Source: Phaeodactylibacter sp. (GTDB lineage Bacteria; Bacteroidota; Bacteroidia; Chitinophagales; Saprospiraceae). Taken from it: DNA of 46,195 nucleotides. Positions 31,988 to 40,943 of this stretch are shown one piece after another (position 1 is the first letter of the stretch; each line of letters opens with the position of its first letter). The translations under genes and the position numbers were made by a program. The stretch lies in NCBI GenBank assembly GCA_024102975.1, contig JAGFJD010000197.1:1-46195 (forward strand), given 5' to 3'. The notes under the pieces were generated by a model. It had not been told where the DNA came from and ran no database searches. It worked only from the letters and a program-made list of their open reading frames with translations.

Positions 31988-33658
31988 ATGTCAGAAGAAA
32001 GAAAGCCCATCATCTTTTCCGTCGACGACGACCCTCAGGTGCTGCGGTCGTTGAAGCGGGACCTGCGCACCGAGTACAAAAACGCGTACCGGATCATCAG
32101 CACCGATTCGGCGAAGGAAGCGCTGGAGTCCCTGGTGGAACTCAGGAAAAAGGGGGAAGAAGTCGCCCTTTTCCTATCCGACCAGCGCATGCCCGAGATG
32201 CCGGGCGTCGACTTTCTGGAAAAAGCCAGGGAGGTTTATCCCGAGGCCCGGCGCATCCTGCTGACGGCCTATTCCGACACCGACGCCGCCATCAAGGCCA
32301 TCAATGACGTGCAGCTCGATTACTACCTGTTGAAACCATGGGATCCTCCGGGCGAAAGGCTCTACCCGGTCATCAACGACCTGCTCGACGAATGGCAGGC
32401 AGGCTACCGCCCGGCTTTCCGCGGCATCCGGGTGGCGGGATACCAGTATTCGCCCAAATCACATGCCCTCAAGGACTTCCTGGCGGGCAACCTGCTGCCC
32501 TACCAGTGGCTCGACGTAGAAACCAGCCCGGAAGCGCAGGAACTGCTTAGCCTGCATAGCGTAGACCATAAAAACCTGCCTGCCGTTTTCTTCGAAGACG
32601 GTACCTTCCTGGCTGATCCCCCTGTCGCGGAACTGGCGGCTCGGGTCGGCCTGCAGCCCACCGCCCAGTCCGACTTGTACGACGTGGCCATCATCGGCGC
32701 CGGGCCGGCGGGGCTGGCAGCAGCGGTTTACGGCGGCTCCGAAGGGCTGAAAACCCTGCTGATCGAAAAACGGGCGCCAGGCGGCCAGGCCGGCACCAGC
32801 TCCCGTATCGAGAACTATCTGGGCTTTCCCAAAGGGCTGAGCGGCTCCGAACTGGCCCGCCGCGCCATCTCCCAGGCTACCCGTTTCGGCATCGAGTTCC
32901 TCTCTCCCCAGGAAGTAGCCGGCATTGAAGTGGACGGCGCCTACAAAACCATTCATCTGGCAGACGGTTCCACAATCAATACCAAAGCCGTGGTCATCAC
33001 CACCGGCGTGGATTACCGCAAACTGCCCTCCAAAGGGATTGCCGACTTTACTGGTGCCGGCATCTACTACGGCGCCGCCATGACGGAGGCCAACGCCTGC
33101 CGCAACAAAAAGGTGTTCATCGTGGGTGGGGGCAATTCCGCCGGCCAGGGGGCGGTCTACCTCTCCCAGTTTGCGGAAAAGGTGACGATCCTGATCCGCA
33201 GAGCCGATCTGACGTCGACCATGTCTTCCTACCTCATCGACCAGATCGACAGCATTGACAATATCGAGGTAGTGGGGCACCGCCAGGTTGTGGAAGCGCA
33301 GGGCGACGGCCACCTTCATTGCCTGACGATCGAAAACCTGGAAGACGGATCCACCTATGCCGCCGATGCCGACGCCCTGTTCATCTTCATTGGCGCCCGC
33401 CCGTTTACCGACTGGCTGGGCAGCAACATCCTGCGCAACAACAAGGGATACATTAAAACCGGCAAGGACCTGATGGCCGATGAGCGTTTTCCCAAAATCT
33501 GGAAACGGGATCGCGAGCCCTTCCTGCTGGAAACCTGCCAGCCCGGCATCTTCGCCGCCGGCGACGTGCGTTCCGGCGCCATGAACCGCGTGGCTTCAGC
33601 CGTAGGGGAGGGGGCCATGGCGATCAAGTTCGTACATGAATATCTGGCGGAGATATAA
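31988..33658 (+). CDS. response-regulator receiver fused to thioredoxin-reductase-like flavoprotein
   Basis: 556 residues. The receiver domain (6-135) has VDDDP, phospho-acceptor Asp65 (FLSDQRMPEMPG), TAYSD and LLKPWDP. A thioredoxin/glutaredoxin-like segment (about 150-225, ending VFFEDGTFLADPPVAELAAR) leads to an FAD/NAD(P)H domain pair with GAGPAG (237-242), VVITTGVDYRKLP, VGGGNSAGQGAVYL and GIFAAGDVRSGAM. At the place where thioredoxin reductases carry the redox CxxC, the sequence is YYGAAM (362-365 GAAM), so it cannot act as a normal disulfide reductase. It probably uses NAD(P)H for another acceptor, or acts as a redox sensor controlled by phosphorylation. Paired with the upstream kinase. 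Confidence 0.93.
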   Translation: MSEERKPIIFSVDDDPQVLRSLKRDLRTEYKNAYRIISTDSAKEALESLVELRKKGEEVALFLSDQRMPEMPGVDFLEKAREVYPEARRILLTAYSDTDAAIKAINDVQLDYYLLKPWDPPGERLYPVINDLLDEWQAGYRPAFRGIRVAGYQYSPKSHALKDFLAGNLLPYQWLDVETSPEAQELLSLHSVDHKNLPAVFFEDGTFLADPPVAELAARVGLQPTAQSDLYDVAIIGAGPAGLAAAVYGGSEGLKTLLIEKRAPGGQAGTSSRIENYLGFPKGLSGSELARRAISQATRFGIEFLSPQEVAGIEVDGAYKTIHLADGSTINTKAVVITTGVDYRKLPSKGIADFTGAGIYYGAAMTEANACRNKKVFIVGGGNSAGQGAVYLSQFAEKVTILIRRADLTSTMSSYLIDQIDSIDNIEVVGHRQVVEAQGDGHLHCLTIENLEDGSTYAADADALFIFIGARPFTDWLGSNILRNNKGYIKTGKDLMADERFPKIWKRDREPFLLETCQPGIFAAGDVRSGAMNRVASAVGEGAMAIKFVHEYLAEI

Positions 33659-33666
33659 ACCTACGT

Positions 33667-33726
33667 CCGGAAACAGCGAAGCGTTCGCGGGCCCACAGGG
33701 GTTCACGAACGCTTCGCTGTTTCCGG
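33667..33726. terminator. 21-bp perfect stem-loop between convergent genes
   Basis: CCGGAAACAGCGAAGCGTTC (from 33667) pairs base for base with the arm 33706-33726, giving 21 perfect pairs and an 18-nt loop. It starts 8 bp after the flavoprotein stop and ends 13 bp before the subtilase stop. There is no T-tract on either side, so it may stabilise 3' ends of both transcripts or be a small palindromic element rather than a classical terminator. Confidence 0.55.
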
Positions 33727-33739
33727 GGTGCCTGTCCGG

Positions 33740-36736
33740 CTATCTGTTCTTCACCACCCGCTTCACCTGGCGGTCGCCATCGATGTCTACCACCAGCAGA
33801 TAGGCGCCGGCGGGCAGGCCGACAAGCGGTACCTCCAGCGTCTGCTCTCCGGCGATCTGCTGCTGACCCTGCAGGACGGGCCGGCCCAGCAGGTCGGCCA
33901 GGTGGTAGCGCAGCAAGCCGGGCTGCTCCAGGTTGACGGCCAGGTTGAGCAAATCCTGGGCCGGGTTGGGGTAGACGAACAGGCGGTTGCCCGCCCGGGC
34001 CGGCACCTCGCTGCCGCCCAGCACGGCGTCTTCGATCACGATAATGATCCTTTCCGCGCTGCTGCTGCACCCGTCTTCTCCGATGACGGTGAGGGTCACC
34101 TGATAGGAACCGGTATCCGTATAGACGTGGAAGGGTTCCTGATCCGTGCTGCTGTTGCCGTCGCCGAAATCCCAGAACCAGGATACGGCGCCCGCCGATT
34201 CGTCGATGATGGGCAGTTCGCCGCCCCCATCCGCCAGGTTGATCTCTTCCACCGGGATGGTGAAGCCGGCCATTGGTGCCTGCCCGTCCTCCGCCACTTC
34301 GATGGTCACCGGCGTTCGGCCGCAAACGTGTTCATATTCAATTTCCCAATCGTAGAAGTAATAGTAGAAAACCGGGCCTCCCGTCGAAGTGAGTATAGAA
34401 AGGACGCCGGGGACTTCATGGGGGTATCCCGTCCCTCCGACATTGTACTGCAGCGGTTTGCCGGCCTGCAACTCCAGTTGGTAGCCTTCGCCCGCTTCCA
34501 CCGGGATATTGAGTTCGAGGATATTTTCGCCGACCTCCTGGATGGAGGCGATCTTGGTAACGGCGCCGCCGTCGGGCTTCTTCAGGCGGATTAGCCGGCC
34601 GCCGGTCTCTTCGGCATAAACTTTTACGGAACGGAGGGTAAAATTCGCTTGCGCGTCAAACCGCAGGCCGAACGGGGCATTGCCCGACTGGATGGAGCCG
34701 CCGTCCTCGATGCTGGCCTTGCCCACTTTTTTCCGGGGGATCACCTGCGCATAAACCGTTTGTGCTGCGCCTTCGACCGGCAACAGCAGGGAGCGGCCTT
34801 CGCCGAGCAGTGTGCCGCCGACATCGGCGTCGTACCATTCGATGGTTGCATCGTCTTCGTATGAACTCTGCACCAGGGCGTTGCCCCCCTGGCAGACCGG
34901 CGCTTCGCCGACTACACGGGCGGGTATCTTTTCGTCTTCCACAACGCGGATCGTGCGCTTGAGGCGGTTGTTGAGGCTGCGCAGGTCCGGCTCACCATTG
35001 GCCTGCGTTACCTCCACAACCAGCTCCAGTTCGCCGGGTTCAGCATCCAGGGCATCCAGGCTGATTTCCTCCATGGCGCCGGGAGCGATGCTGCCTTCCC
35101 AGTCCTGCACATGGACATGCACCTCCTCTCCTTCAGCCGAGTACCGGAATTGCAGGGAGGAGATTTCTTCGGCGCCGTTGTTCATGACCGTGACCCGGGG
35201 GTAGGCCCGGTTGCCGCAGTTCAGCAGCGGAGCGTCCAGCCGCAGGAGCACCACGTCGTTGGCGGCTTCCACCGGCGGCTCCGGCTCGTGGCCCCGGCTG
35301 ACCAGGTAGTCGAAAGCGGCCGGCACGTTGATGACGCCCATGCCATAGTCGTTATCTTCCCCGGGGGCGCCCAGGTCGGTACAGGTATAATACAGGGCCA
35401 GCATCAGTTCTTCCCCGGTGAGATAAGGGAAAGCCTGCTTGAGCAGCAGGATGGCGCCGGAGACGTGAGGGGCTGCCATGGAGGTGCCGGTAAAGTTGTC
35501 ATATCCTCCGGGTACGCTGGAGCGCACGTTGGTGCCGGGGGCTGAAACCTCCGGCTTGATCAGCAAGCTGCCTTCGCCCCCGCAAATGCTGGGGCCGCGG
35601 CTGGAGGAACCGGTGATGGGCAGGGATGAGCTGTTGCCGTTTAGGTTGCCGACCGCGAAGAGGCGCACGGTGTCCCAGTTATTGAACTTGGGCGGCGTAA
35701 TGGTGGATGGGCCGGGGCCGTCGTTGCCGGCTGAGAATACGACGGCTATGCCGGCGGCGTAGAGCGCATCATAGGTGGAAAAAACGCCGCTTGCATTGCA
35801 GGAATTGGCGCCGCTCCGCCAGGAGTTGTTGATCACATCCGGCATGTCGTCGATGGTCGAGGGGTTGCCGTCGGGGTTGAGGGCCCATTGGAACATGCCG
35901 TTGATGCCGGCGGCATCGGTGCCGGAGTCACAGCCTCCGTCCAGGGCAATACCGCCGAGCCACTTCGCGTCGAAGGCGACGCCTATGGTGTCTTTCGCGA
36001 TGCGGTCGAGGCCCAGTACCGTCCCCGTTACATGGGAGCCGTGAGAATCACAATCTTCCGGGTCGGTGCTGCCTCTCCAGGCCTCGCTTATGTCCCGGTT
36101 GTGGTAAATGAACTGGTTGTAGAGGGCGGGGTGGCTGGGATCCTGGCCGGTGTCGACAATCATCGCGCGCCGGCCGTAGCCGGTATACCCCCTCGCCCAC
36201 ATCTGGGGAGCGCCGATGACGGATAACCCCCGCTCAGCGTTGTTGAGTTCGGCCGGCGCCGGGCACACCTCTTCCTCTGCACGTTCGAATTCTACCTTTT
36301 CGTTCAGCCCCAGTTCTTCCACTGCCGGGTTGAGGCTAAGAGCGGCGATGGCGTCGGTTGTTCCTTCAAAATAAATGATATTGGTGATCCATAAAGGCTG
36401 CAGGCTTTCCTGGCGGACGCCGGGCAGGCTCTTCAGCCGGGCGATCATGGCCGGCTGGGTGGCTTCTGCTTTGGCCTCCAGGGCCGTGAGCAACAGGTAA
36501 ACGCGCTCCTTGATCGGCGTTTTCCGCGCCCGGAAGCCGGCTTCCATCTCCCGGGGATGGACCCGGTCGGCCAGCAGGACATAAGCCTTGTGGTAAGCGT
36601 CCGGCTGAGCCTCCATCTCCGTCAGCAGGGATTCGGTGATCTTAGTGGCGTCCAGGCGTTGGGCCAGGAGCGCATTCGCTGCCAGAAAACAAAATAACAG
36701 GATCAAAAAAAAAGAGTGGGTAAAAGTTCGTTTCAT
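33740..36736 (-). CDS. secreted subtilisin-like protease with PKD and T9SS sorting domain
   Basis: 998 residues. A signal peptide (MKRTFTHSFFLILLFCFLAA) and a propeptide region (about 27-165) precede the S8 peptidase domain, with Asp195 (IVDTGQD), His232 (DSHGSHVTGT) and Ser419 (TGTSMAAPHV). Next come a CARDB-like beta domain (about 500-600), an Ig/PKD-like region with DGCSSSAE, a PKD domain (WFWDFGDGNSSTDQEPF ... GSYQVTLTVIG) and a C-terminal type IX secretion sorting domain (VYPNPAQDLLNLAVNLEQPG to the end). It should be exported by Sec, then T9SS, and anchored or released at the surface to degrade external protein. Tandem paralogue at 37183-40191, same orientation. Confidence 0.95.
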   Translation of the reverse strand: MKRTFTHSFFLILLFCFLAANALLAQRLDATKITESLLTEMEAQPDAYHKAYVLLADRVHPREMEAGFRARKTPIKERVYLLLTALEAKAEATQPAMIARLKSLPGVRQESLQPLWITNIIYFEGTTDAIAALSLNPAVEELGLNEKVEFERAEEEVCPAPAELNNAERGLSVIGAPQMWARGYTGYGRRAMIVDTGQDPSHPALYNQFIYHNRDISEAWRGSTDPEDCDSHGSHVTGTVLGLDRIAKDTIGVAFDAKWLGGIALDGGCDSGTDAAGINGMFQWALNPDGNPSTIDDMPDVINNSWRSGANSCNASGVFSTYDALYAAGIAVVFSAGNDGPGPSTITPPKFNNWDTVRLFAVGNLNGNSSSLPITGSSSRGPSICGGEGSLLIKPEVSAPGTNVRSSVPGGYDNFTGTSMAAPHVSGAILLLKQAFPYLTGEELMLALYYTCTDLGAPGEDNDYGMGVINVPAAFDYLVSRGHEPEPPVEAANDVVLLRLDAPLLNCGNRAYPRVTVMNNGAEEISSLQFRYSAEGEEVHVHVQDWEGSIAPGAMEEISLDALDAEPGELELVVEVTQANGEPDLRSLNNRLKRTIRVVEDEKIPARVVGEAPVCQGGNALVQSSYEDDATIEWYDADVGGTLLGEGRSLLLPVEGAAQTVYAQVIPRKKVGKASIEDGGSIQSGNAPFGLRFDAQANFTLRSVKVYAEETGGRLIRLKKPDGGAVTKIASIQEVGENILELNIPVEAGEGYQLELQAGKPLQYNVGGTGYPHEVPGVLSILTSTGGPVFYYYFYDWEIEYEHVCGRTPVTIEVAEDGQAPMAGFTIPVEEINLADGGGELPIIDESAGAVSWFWDFGDGNSSTDQEPFHVYTDTGSYQVTLTVIGEDGCSSSAERIIIVIEDAVLGGSEVPARAGNRLFVYPNPAQDLLNLAVNLEQPGLLRYHLADLLGRPVLQGQQQIAGEQTLEVPLVGLPAGAYLLVVDIDGDRQVKRVVKNR

Positions 36737-37182
36737 GAGTCAAGCATATTATCTAGTCCGAATATTGTTACACATTGCGAAATTAACGATTCTTGCCGGA
36801 AATACGGACATCTGTTTGTCGGCAAGGAGGCAAACAGCTCTGGACGTACCAGATTCATCTGGTGCGTAGCAATGTTTCAATTTTGAGATACACACGCAGA
36901 GGTGCGGAGGCGCAAAAAATTGGTACACAACGGTTTGGCCACTCTGCGCCTCCGCGCCACACACTACTGGACAAAATGGCTTTGGACACAGAGAGCACTG
37001 GATGCAACAAAGAATACACGAGTTATTTTTCGTTGATAATCAAGCCTCTGTGCATCTCTGTGCCTTCCCTGCCTGCAAGGCCGCGCCTCGCGGCAGGCAG
37101 GTCGGCGTACGCTGTGTCCAAAAAATGTCCAGTAGCATGTCCGCGCCTCTGCGTGAAATTTTGCTTCGTATGAGGTGCGTAA
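36737..37182. other. repeat-filled gap between tandem subtilase genes
   Basis: This 446-bp region is without a gene. It contains an inverted GC-rich word pair near 36895 and 36945 (GCAGAGGTGCGGAGGCGCA / TGCGCCTCCGC) and the 180-bp palindromic element at 36959-37138. The promoter of the downstream subtilase should lie near 36740-36800, but no clear TAnnTTTG was found. Confidence 0.5.
36959..37138. repeat. palindromic element, copy 1, with nested 34-bp palindrome
   Basis: The ends CACTACTGGACAAAATGGC and ATGTCCAGTAGCATG pair, with the adjoining TTTGGACACAG / CTGTGTCCAAA also complementary. The inner landmark CGTTGATAATCAAGCCTCTG is shared, inverted, with 45891-46034. Relative to that copy, a clean 34-bp insertion (37068-37101) starts CCTGCCTGCAAGG and ends GCGGCAGGCAGG; it is itself a palindrome. 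Confidence 0.8.
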
Positions 37183-40100
37183 CTACCGCCGAACCACCAC
37201 CCGTTCCCCCACCAGCACTCCGTCCACCTGCACGACAAGGGAATACAGCCCGGCGGGAAGCCCGCTCACCGGTATCTCCACCGCTTCGTTTGGCGACAAT
37301 TCCAGCTGCCGGCGCCACACCGGCCGGCCCAGCATGTCGGCCAGGAAGACCTCTGCGTCCCGGGGTTGTATCAGGTTAACCGAGAGGAAGATCGCTTCCC
37401 GGGCCGGATTGGGAAAAACGGCCATCTCATATTTCCGGCCTGTCCGGTCCCCTGTCCCTAAAGTGCCTTCCAACACCACAACAGTGCCGGAAGCGCTGCT
37501 GGCGCAGCCATCAGGCCCTACAACGGTCAGGATAACCTGATACTGGCCCGTATCTGTATAGGCATGCACCGGGTTGGGCATCGTGCTGGTAGTGCCGTCG
37601 CCGAAATCCCAAAGCCAGGACGCTGCGCCCTGGGTCAGGTCGGAAAAAGCGATTTCGTTGCTGCCGGAAGACAAGTCGATTGTGGCATCTGCCGGGCTGA
37701 AAACCACCGGCAAAGGATTTTCGGTGGCCAGCACCGGTACTTCTACCGCAGTGCGGCCGCAGAAGTAATTGTATTCCACCTCCCAATCGTAGAAGTAATC
37801 ATAAAAGACCGGGCCCTGGGTCGAACGTTTGATGGAAAGCACATTAGGGACGGTCAGGGGATAGTTGTGGCCGCCCAGGTTAAGGCCCAGCGCCTTGCCG
37901 CCTTTCAGGTAAAGTTCCCAATCCTCTCCGACATCGACGCTCAGGTTCAGCTCTACCCGTTGTTCGCCGGTTTCCGGGACGGATACGATCTTGGTGGCGG
38001 AGGCACCGTTGGAGTTGTTGCGCAGGGTGACCAGGCGGGCGCCCGTTTCCTCGGCGTAAATCTTGACCGTTTTGATGGTGAACGGGTAATAAGCGTCGAA
38101 GACCAGGCCATTATTGTCGTCGCTCATTCGCTGGAGGCCTCCCTGGTTGCTCGCCCTTCCCGCCTTTTTCTTGGTAGTGGCTTCCATGTACACCGTAAAA
38201 GACTCGTCGCCAACGGGAAGCAGGACGGCAGGCCCTTCGGCCAGCAGGCTGCCTGCCTCGGGTTCGTCGTACCAGCGTACAGATTCCAGGCTGTCGGTAA
38301 GGCTTTGCAGCAGGGCCTGCCCGCCCTGGCAGACCACCTCATTTCCGGAAACGCCGGCGACGAGGAACTCCTCTTCGATGATATTGACCCTGGTTTTAAG
38401 CTGGTTGTTGAGCCTTCGGGCGTCGGGCTGCCCGTTGGCCATAAACACCTCTGCGACATATTCGAAAGAACCGGCAGCAGCGGGCAGGGGCGGCATCTGG
38501 ATGGTTTGCTGTGCGCCGGGTTCGATCGTGCCCTCCCAGTGGTGGGTAAAATAGTTCGGCACTCCGCCCGACAGCACGGCGTGGCGGATGTCCAGAGAGG
38601 TGATCGTTTCCGTGCCGTTGTTGAGCACCAGCAGGCGGGTAACGGCCTGTTCTTCGCAGTTCAGGGGCGGGGTTTCAATCCGGAGGAGGACGACGTCGTT
38701 GGGCGCTTCGGTGGGCAGGGCCGGTTCGTGGCCTTCATTGAGAAGATACTGATAAGCCGCCGGCAGGTTGATGATGCCCATGCCGTAGGCGTTGTCTTCG
38801 CCCGCCGGGCCCAGGTCGATGGCGGAGAAATAGAGGGCGAGCAGGATTTCCTCGCCGGTGAGGTTGGGGAAGGCTTCTTTTAGCAGCAATACCGCGCCGG
38901 CGACGTGGGGCGCCGCCATGGAGGTGCCGCTGAACTGCTGATAGCCGCCGTTGAGCACGCTGGAGCGGACGTTGCTGCCCGGGGCGCAGACCTCCGGCTT
39001 GATCAGCAGGGAACCCGTTCCGCCGCAGACGCTGGGCCCCCGGCTGGAGTCGTTGCTGATCGGGAAGGAAGGCGAACCGGCGTTGACATTGCCCACGCTC
39101 ATGATGCGCACCAGGCCGTTGTTGGTCATGGCCGGGTTGCCGATGGTCTGAGAACCTGGGCCGTTGTTTCCCGCCGACCAAACCACGGCGATGCCCGCCG
39201 TGTAAAGCGCCTCGATCGTATTTCCGAGGAAAGGGGCCAGGCAATCGCTTAGGGTTGGGTCCGACCGTCCCCAGGAGTTGTTGATCACATGGGGCATGTC
39301 GTCGATGGTGGCGGGGTCGCCGTCCGGGTTGATTGCCCATTGGAATACGGTTACGGAATTGACCGGCGACCCTCCGACGTATTCCCCGCAGTTGTTGAGG
39401 TCGATGGGCGCGCCCATCCATTGCGCGTCGAAGGCCACCCCGATGGTATCGCCCGTCAGGCGGTCCAGGCCCAGTACGGTGCCGGCGACGTGGGTGCCGT
39501 GATCTCCGCAGTAATAAGTTCCCTGGGTGTTGGGCCAGGCCTGGTTCATGGGGCGTTGGTGGTACAGGAACTGGTTGTGCAGGGCCGGGTGGAAGCCGTC
39601 CTGCCCGGAGTCGACGATCAGGGCGCGGGTGCCATAACCGGTATAGCCCATGCCCCACATCTGGGTGGCGCCGATGGCGGCCAGCCCGCGCTCGGTGCTG
39701 TTCAGCTTTGCCGGGGACGCCTCCCCGGCCGCTTCGCCGTCGTGCAGTTCCGGCGTTTGATACAGGCCGAGCCAGGCGACGGCCGGGTGCCGGCTCAGGG
39801 CGGCGACGCCCTCTGAACCGGCGTCGAGGAAAATGGCGTTGGTGATCCAGAGCGGCTGCACGGAAGACTGCTCTATGCCCGGCATCTTTTTGATCTCTTC
39901 CAGCAAGCCCGGCTGCGTTTGGCTGGCCTTCTGCTGAAGGGAAGTGATGACCAGGTAGGCCCGCTCTTCGAGCGTCGCCTTACTTTCCTGCAGGTATTCT
40001 TCCATGGCCTGAAGGTCCACCTGTTCCTGGAGGAGGACGCCGATGGAGTGATAGGAGGAGGGTTTATCCTGGATGCGTTCCAGCAGGGCGTCCGAGATTT

Positions 40101-40191
40101 TTTCCCGGTTGAATTCCTGGGCGCGGCCCGCCGTAATTACAGCCAGCAATAACAGGATGGCCGGGTAGAGTTTTTTCCATTCATTATTCAT
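37183..40191 (-). CDS. secreted subtilisin-like protease, tandem paralogue
   Basis: 1002 residues. The architecture matches the neighbour: signal peptide (LYPAILLLLAVITAGRAQEF), propeptide, S8 domain with Asp194 (LIVDSGQD), His231 (CGDHGTHVAGTV) and Ser424 (SGTSMAAPHVAG), beta domains, PKD (WLWDFGDGTTSTMPNPVHAY) and T9SS sorting tail (VFPNPAREAIFLSVNLIQPR to the end). The two proteins align over their whole length, so this is a tandem duplication followed by divergence, seen for instance around the catalytic His (YYCGDHGTH versus DCDSHGSH). It is likely a cell-surface or secreted protease with a different cleavage preference or prey protein. The 446-bp gap separates the two as transcription units. 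Confidence 0.95.
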   Translation of the reverse strand: MNNEWKKLYPAILLLLAVITAGRAQEFNREKISDALLERIQDKPSSYHSIGVLLQEQVDLQAMEEYLQESKATLEERAYLVITSLQQKASQTQPGLLEEIKKMPGIEQSSVQPLWITNAIFLDAGSEGVAALSRHPAVAWLGLYQTPELHDGEAAGEASPAKLNSTERGLAAIGATQMWGMGYTGYGTRALIVDSGQDGFHPALHNQFLYHQRPMNQAWPNTQGTYYCGDHGTHVAGTVLGLDRLTGDTIGVAFDAQWMGAPIDLNNCGEYVGGSPVNSVTVFQWAINPDGDPATIDDMPHVINNSWGRSDPTLSDCLAPFLGNTIEALYTAGIAVVWSAGNNGPGSQTIGNPAMTNNGLVRIMSVGNVNAGSPSFPISNDSSRGPSVCGGTGSLLIKPEVCAPGSNVRSSVLNGGYQQFSGTSMAAPHVAGAVLLLKEAFPNLTGEEILLALYFSAIDLGPAGEDNAYGMGIINLPAAYQYLLNEGHEPALPTEAPNDVVLLRIETPPLNCEEQAVTRLLVLNNGTETITSLDIRHAVLSGGVPNYFTHHWEGTIEPGAQQTIQMPPLPAAAGSFEYVAEVFMANGQPDARRLNNQLKTRVNIIEEEFLVAGVSGNEVVCQGGQALLQSLTDSLESVRWYDEPEAGSLLAEGPAVLLPVGDESFTVYMEATTKKKAGRASNQGGLQRMSDDNNGLVFDAYYPFTIKTVKIYAEETGARLVTLRNNSNGASATKIVSVPETGEQRVELNLSVDVGEDWELYLKGGKALGLNLGGHNYPLTVPNVLSIKRSTQGPVFYDYFYDWEVEYNYFCGRTAVEVPVLATENPLPVVFSPADATIDLSSGSNEIAFSDLTQGAASWLWDFGDGTTSTMPNPVHAYTDTGQYQVILTVVGPDGCASSASGTVVVLEGTLGTGDRTGRKYEMAVFPNPAREAIFLSVNLIQPRDAEVFLADMLGRPVWRRQLELSPNEAVEIPVSGLPAGLYSLVVQVDGVLVGERVVVRR

Positions 40192-40225
40192 TGTCTTGGA
40201 TTGTTATAGATGGTGAGATATTTAT

Positions 40226-40714
40226 TCATTTTCTTTTTCTGCGCTCCAGCTCGTCGACTACCGCCTCCAGGCAGATGTGGAATTCCTTTTTCAGCTTGTG
40301 TTCCCAGAAGCGGAAGACCGTCCAGCCTTTTTCCTGCAGGGCCTGCGTATTCTGCCGGTCGCGCTGCATATTGCGTTCGATCTTGGGAATCCAGTACTCC
40401 CGGTTGCGGTGGATGCTGGATTTTTTTTCTTCCCACTTATAGCCGTGCCAGAACCCGCCGTCGACGAAGACCGCCACTTTGTACTTTTTGATGGCAATAT
40501 CGGGGCTTCCGGGCAGGCTTTTGACATTTTTCCGGTACCGATACCCCAATGCCCAGAGCGCCCGCCGCAGCATCAGCTCCGGTTTGGTGTCCCGGGAGCG
40601 GATTTTGCTCATCAGCCGGGAGCGCTGCTCGGGGGTATAGCGGCGCTGCTCCTCGGTGAAGGCGGGGACTTTGATGGGGTCTTCCTGCCTGGGATCCTGG
40701 TCGTAGGGCGTCAT
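40226..40714 (-). CDS. vsr: Vsr-like very-short-patch-repair endonuclease
   Basis: 162 residues. The Vsr core is visible: RSRLMSKIRSRDTKPELMLR (N-terminal, with the catalytic Glu in KPE), GSPDIAI (metal-binding Asp), VAVFVDGGFWHGYKW and IERNMQRDRQNTQALQEKGW to the end. Classical Vsr nicks 5' of T in T:G mismatches left by deaminated 5-methylcytosine and sits beside a Dcm-type methylase; here none is in view. The Cys residues that bind structural zinc in E. coli Vsr are absent (DGGFWHGYKW in place of a CFWH-type motif, and WEHKLK later), as in a zinc-less subgroup. A role in repair is inferred. Confidence 0.85.
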   Translation of the reverse strand: MTPYDQDPRQEDPIKVPAFTEEQRRYTPEQRSRLMSKIRSRDTKPELMLRRALWALGYRYRKNVKSLPGSPDIAIKKYKVAVFVDGGFWHGYKWEEKKSSIHRNREYWIPKIERNMQRDRQNTQALQEKGWTVFRFWEHKLKKEFHICLEAVVDELERRKRK

Positions 40715-40720
40715 GGTTTA

Positions 40721-40850
40721 ATTGCTGTATTGCTTTATTTTCATATTGTTAAATTGTTGGCGCAACAGGGTTGTCGGTCTGGATTCGGCAATACAGACAG
40801 AAAACATCCCGTCGGCACAACCAAAACCAACAATGCAGCAATATAGCCAT
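40721..40850. repeat. inverted pair of octamer arrays, word ATTGnTnn
   Basis: The left array (40721-40760) is ATTGCTGT, ATTGCTTT, ATTTTCAT, ATTGTTAA, ATTGTTGG. The right array (40827-40850) is CCAACAAT, GCAGCAAT, ATAGCCAT, complementary to the left words. It lies in the divergent gap between the Vsr-like and flavin-reductase-like genes. A further stem (GTCTG / CAGAC) is in the spacer. Confidence 0.75.
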
Positions 40851-40943
40851 TCTCCGGCGGCCGGCGGCCATCAAAATTCTCCTTTCTTTGCCATTTGCCC
40901 AACACCTGTCGTTTTTATAAGTTAAAACAGTAAAACCGAATCT

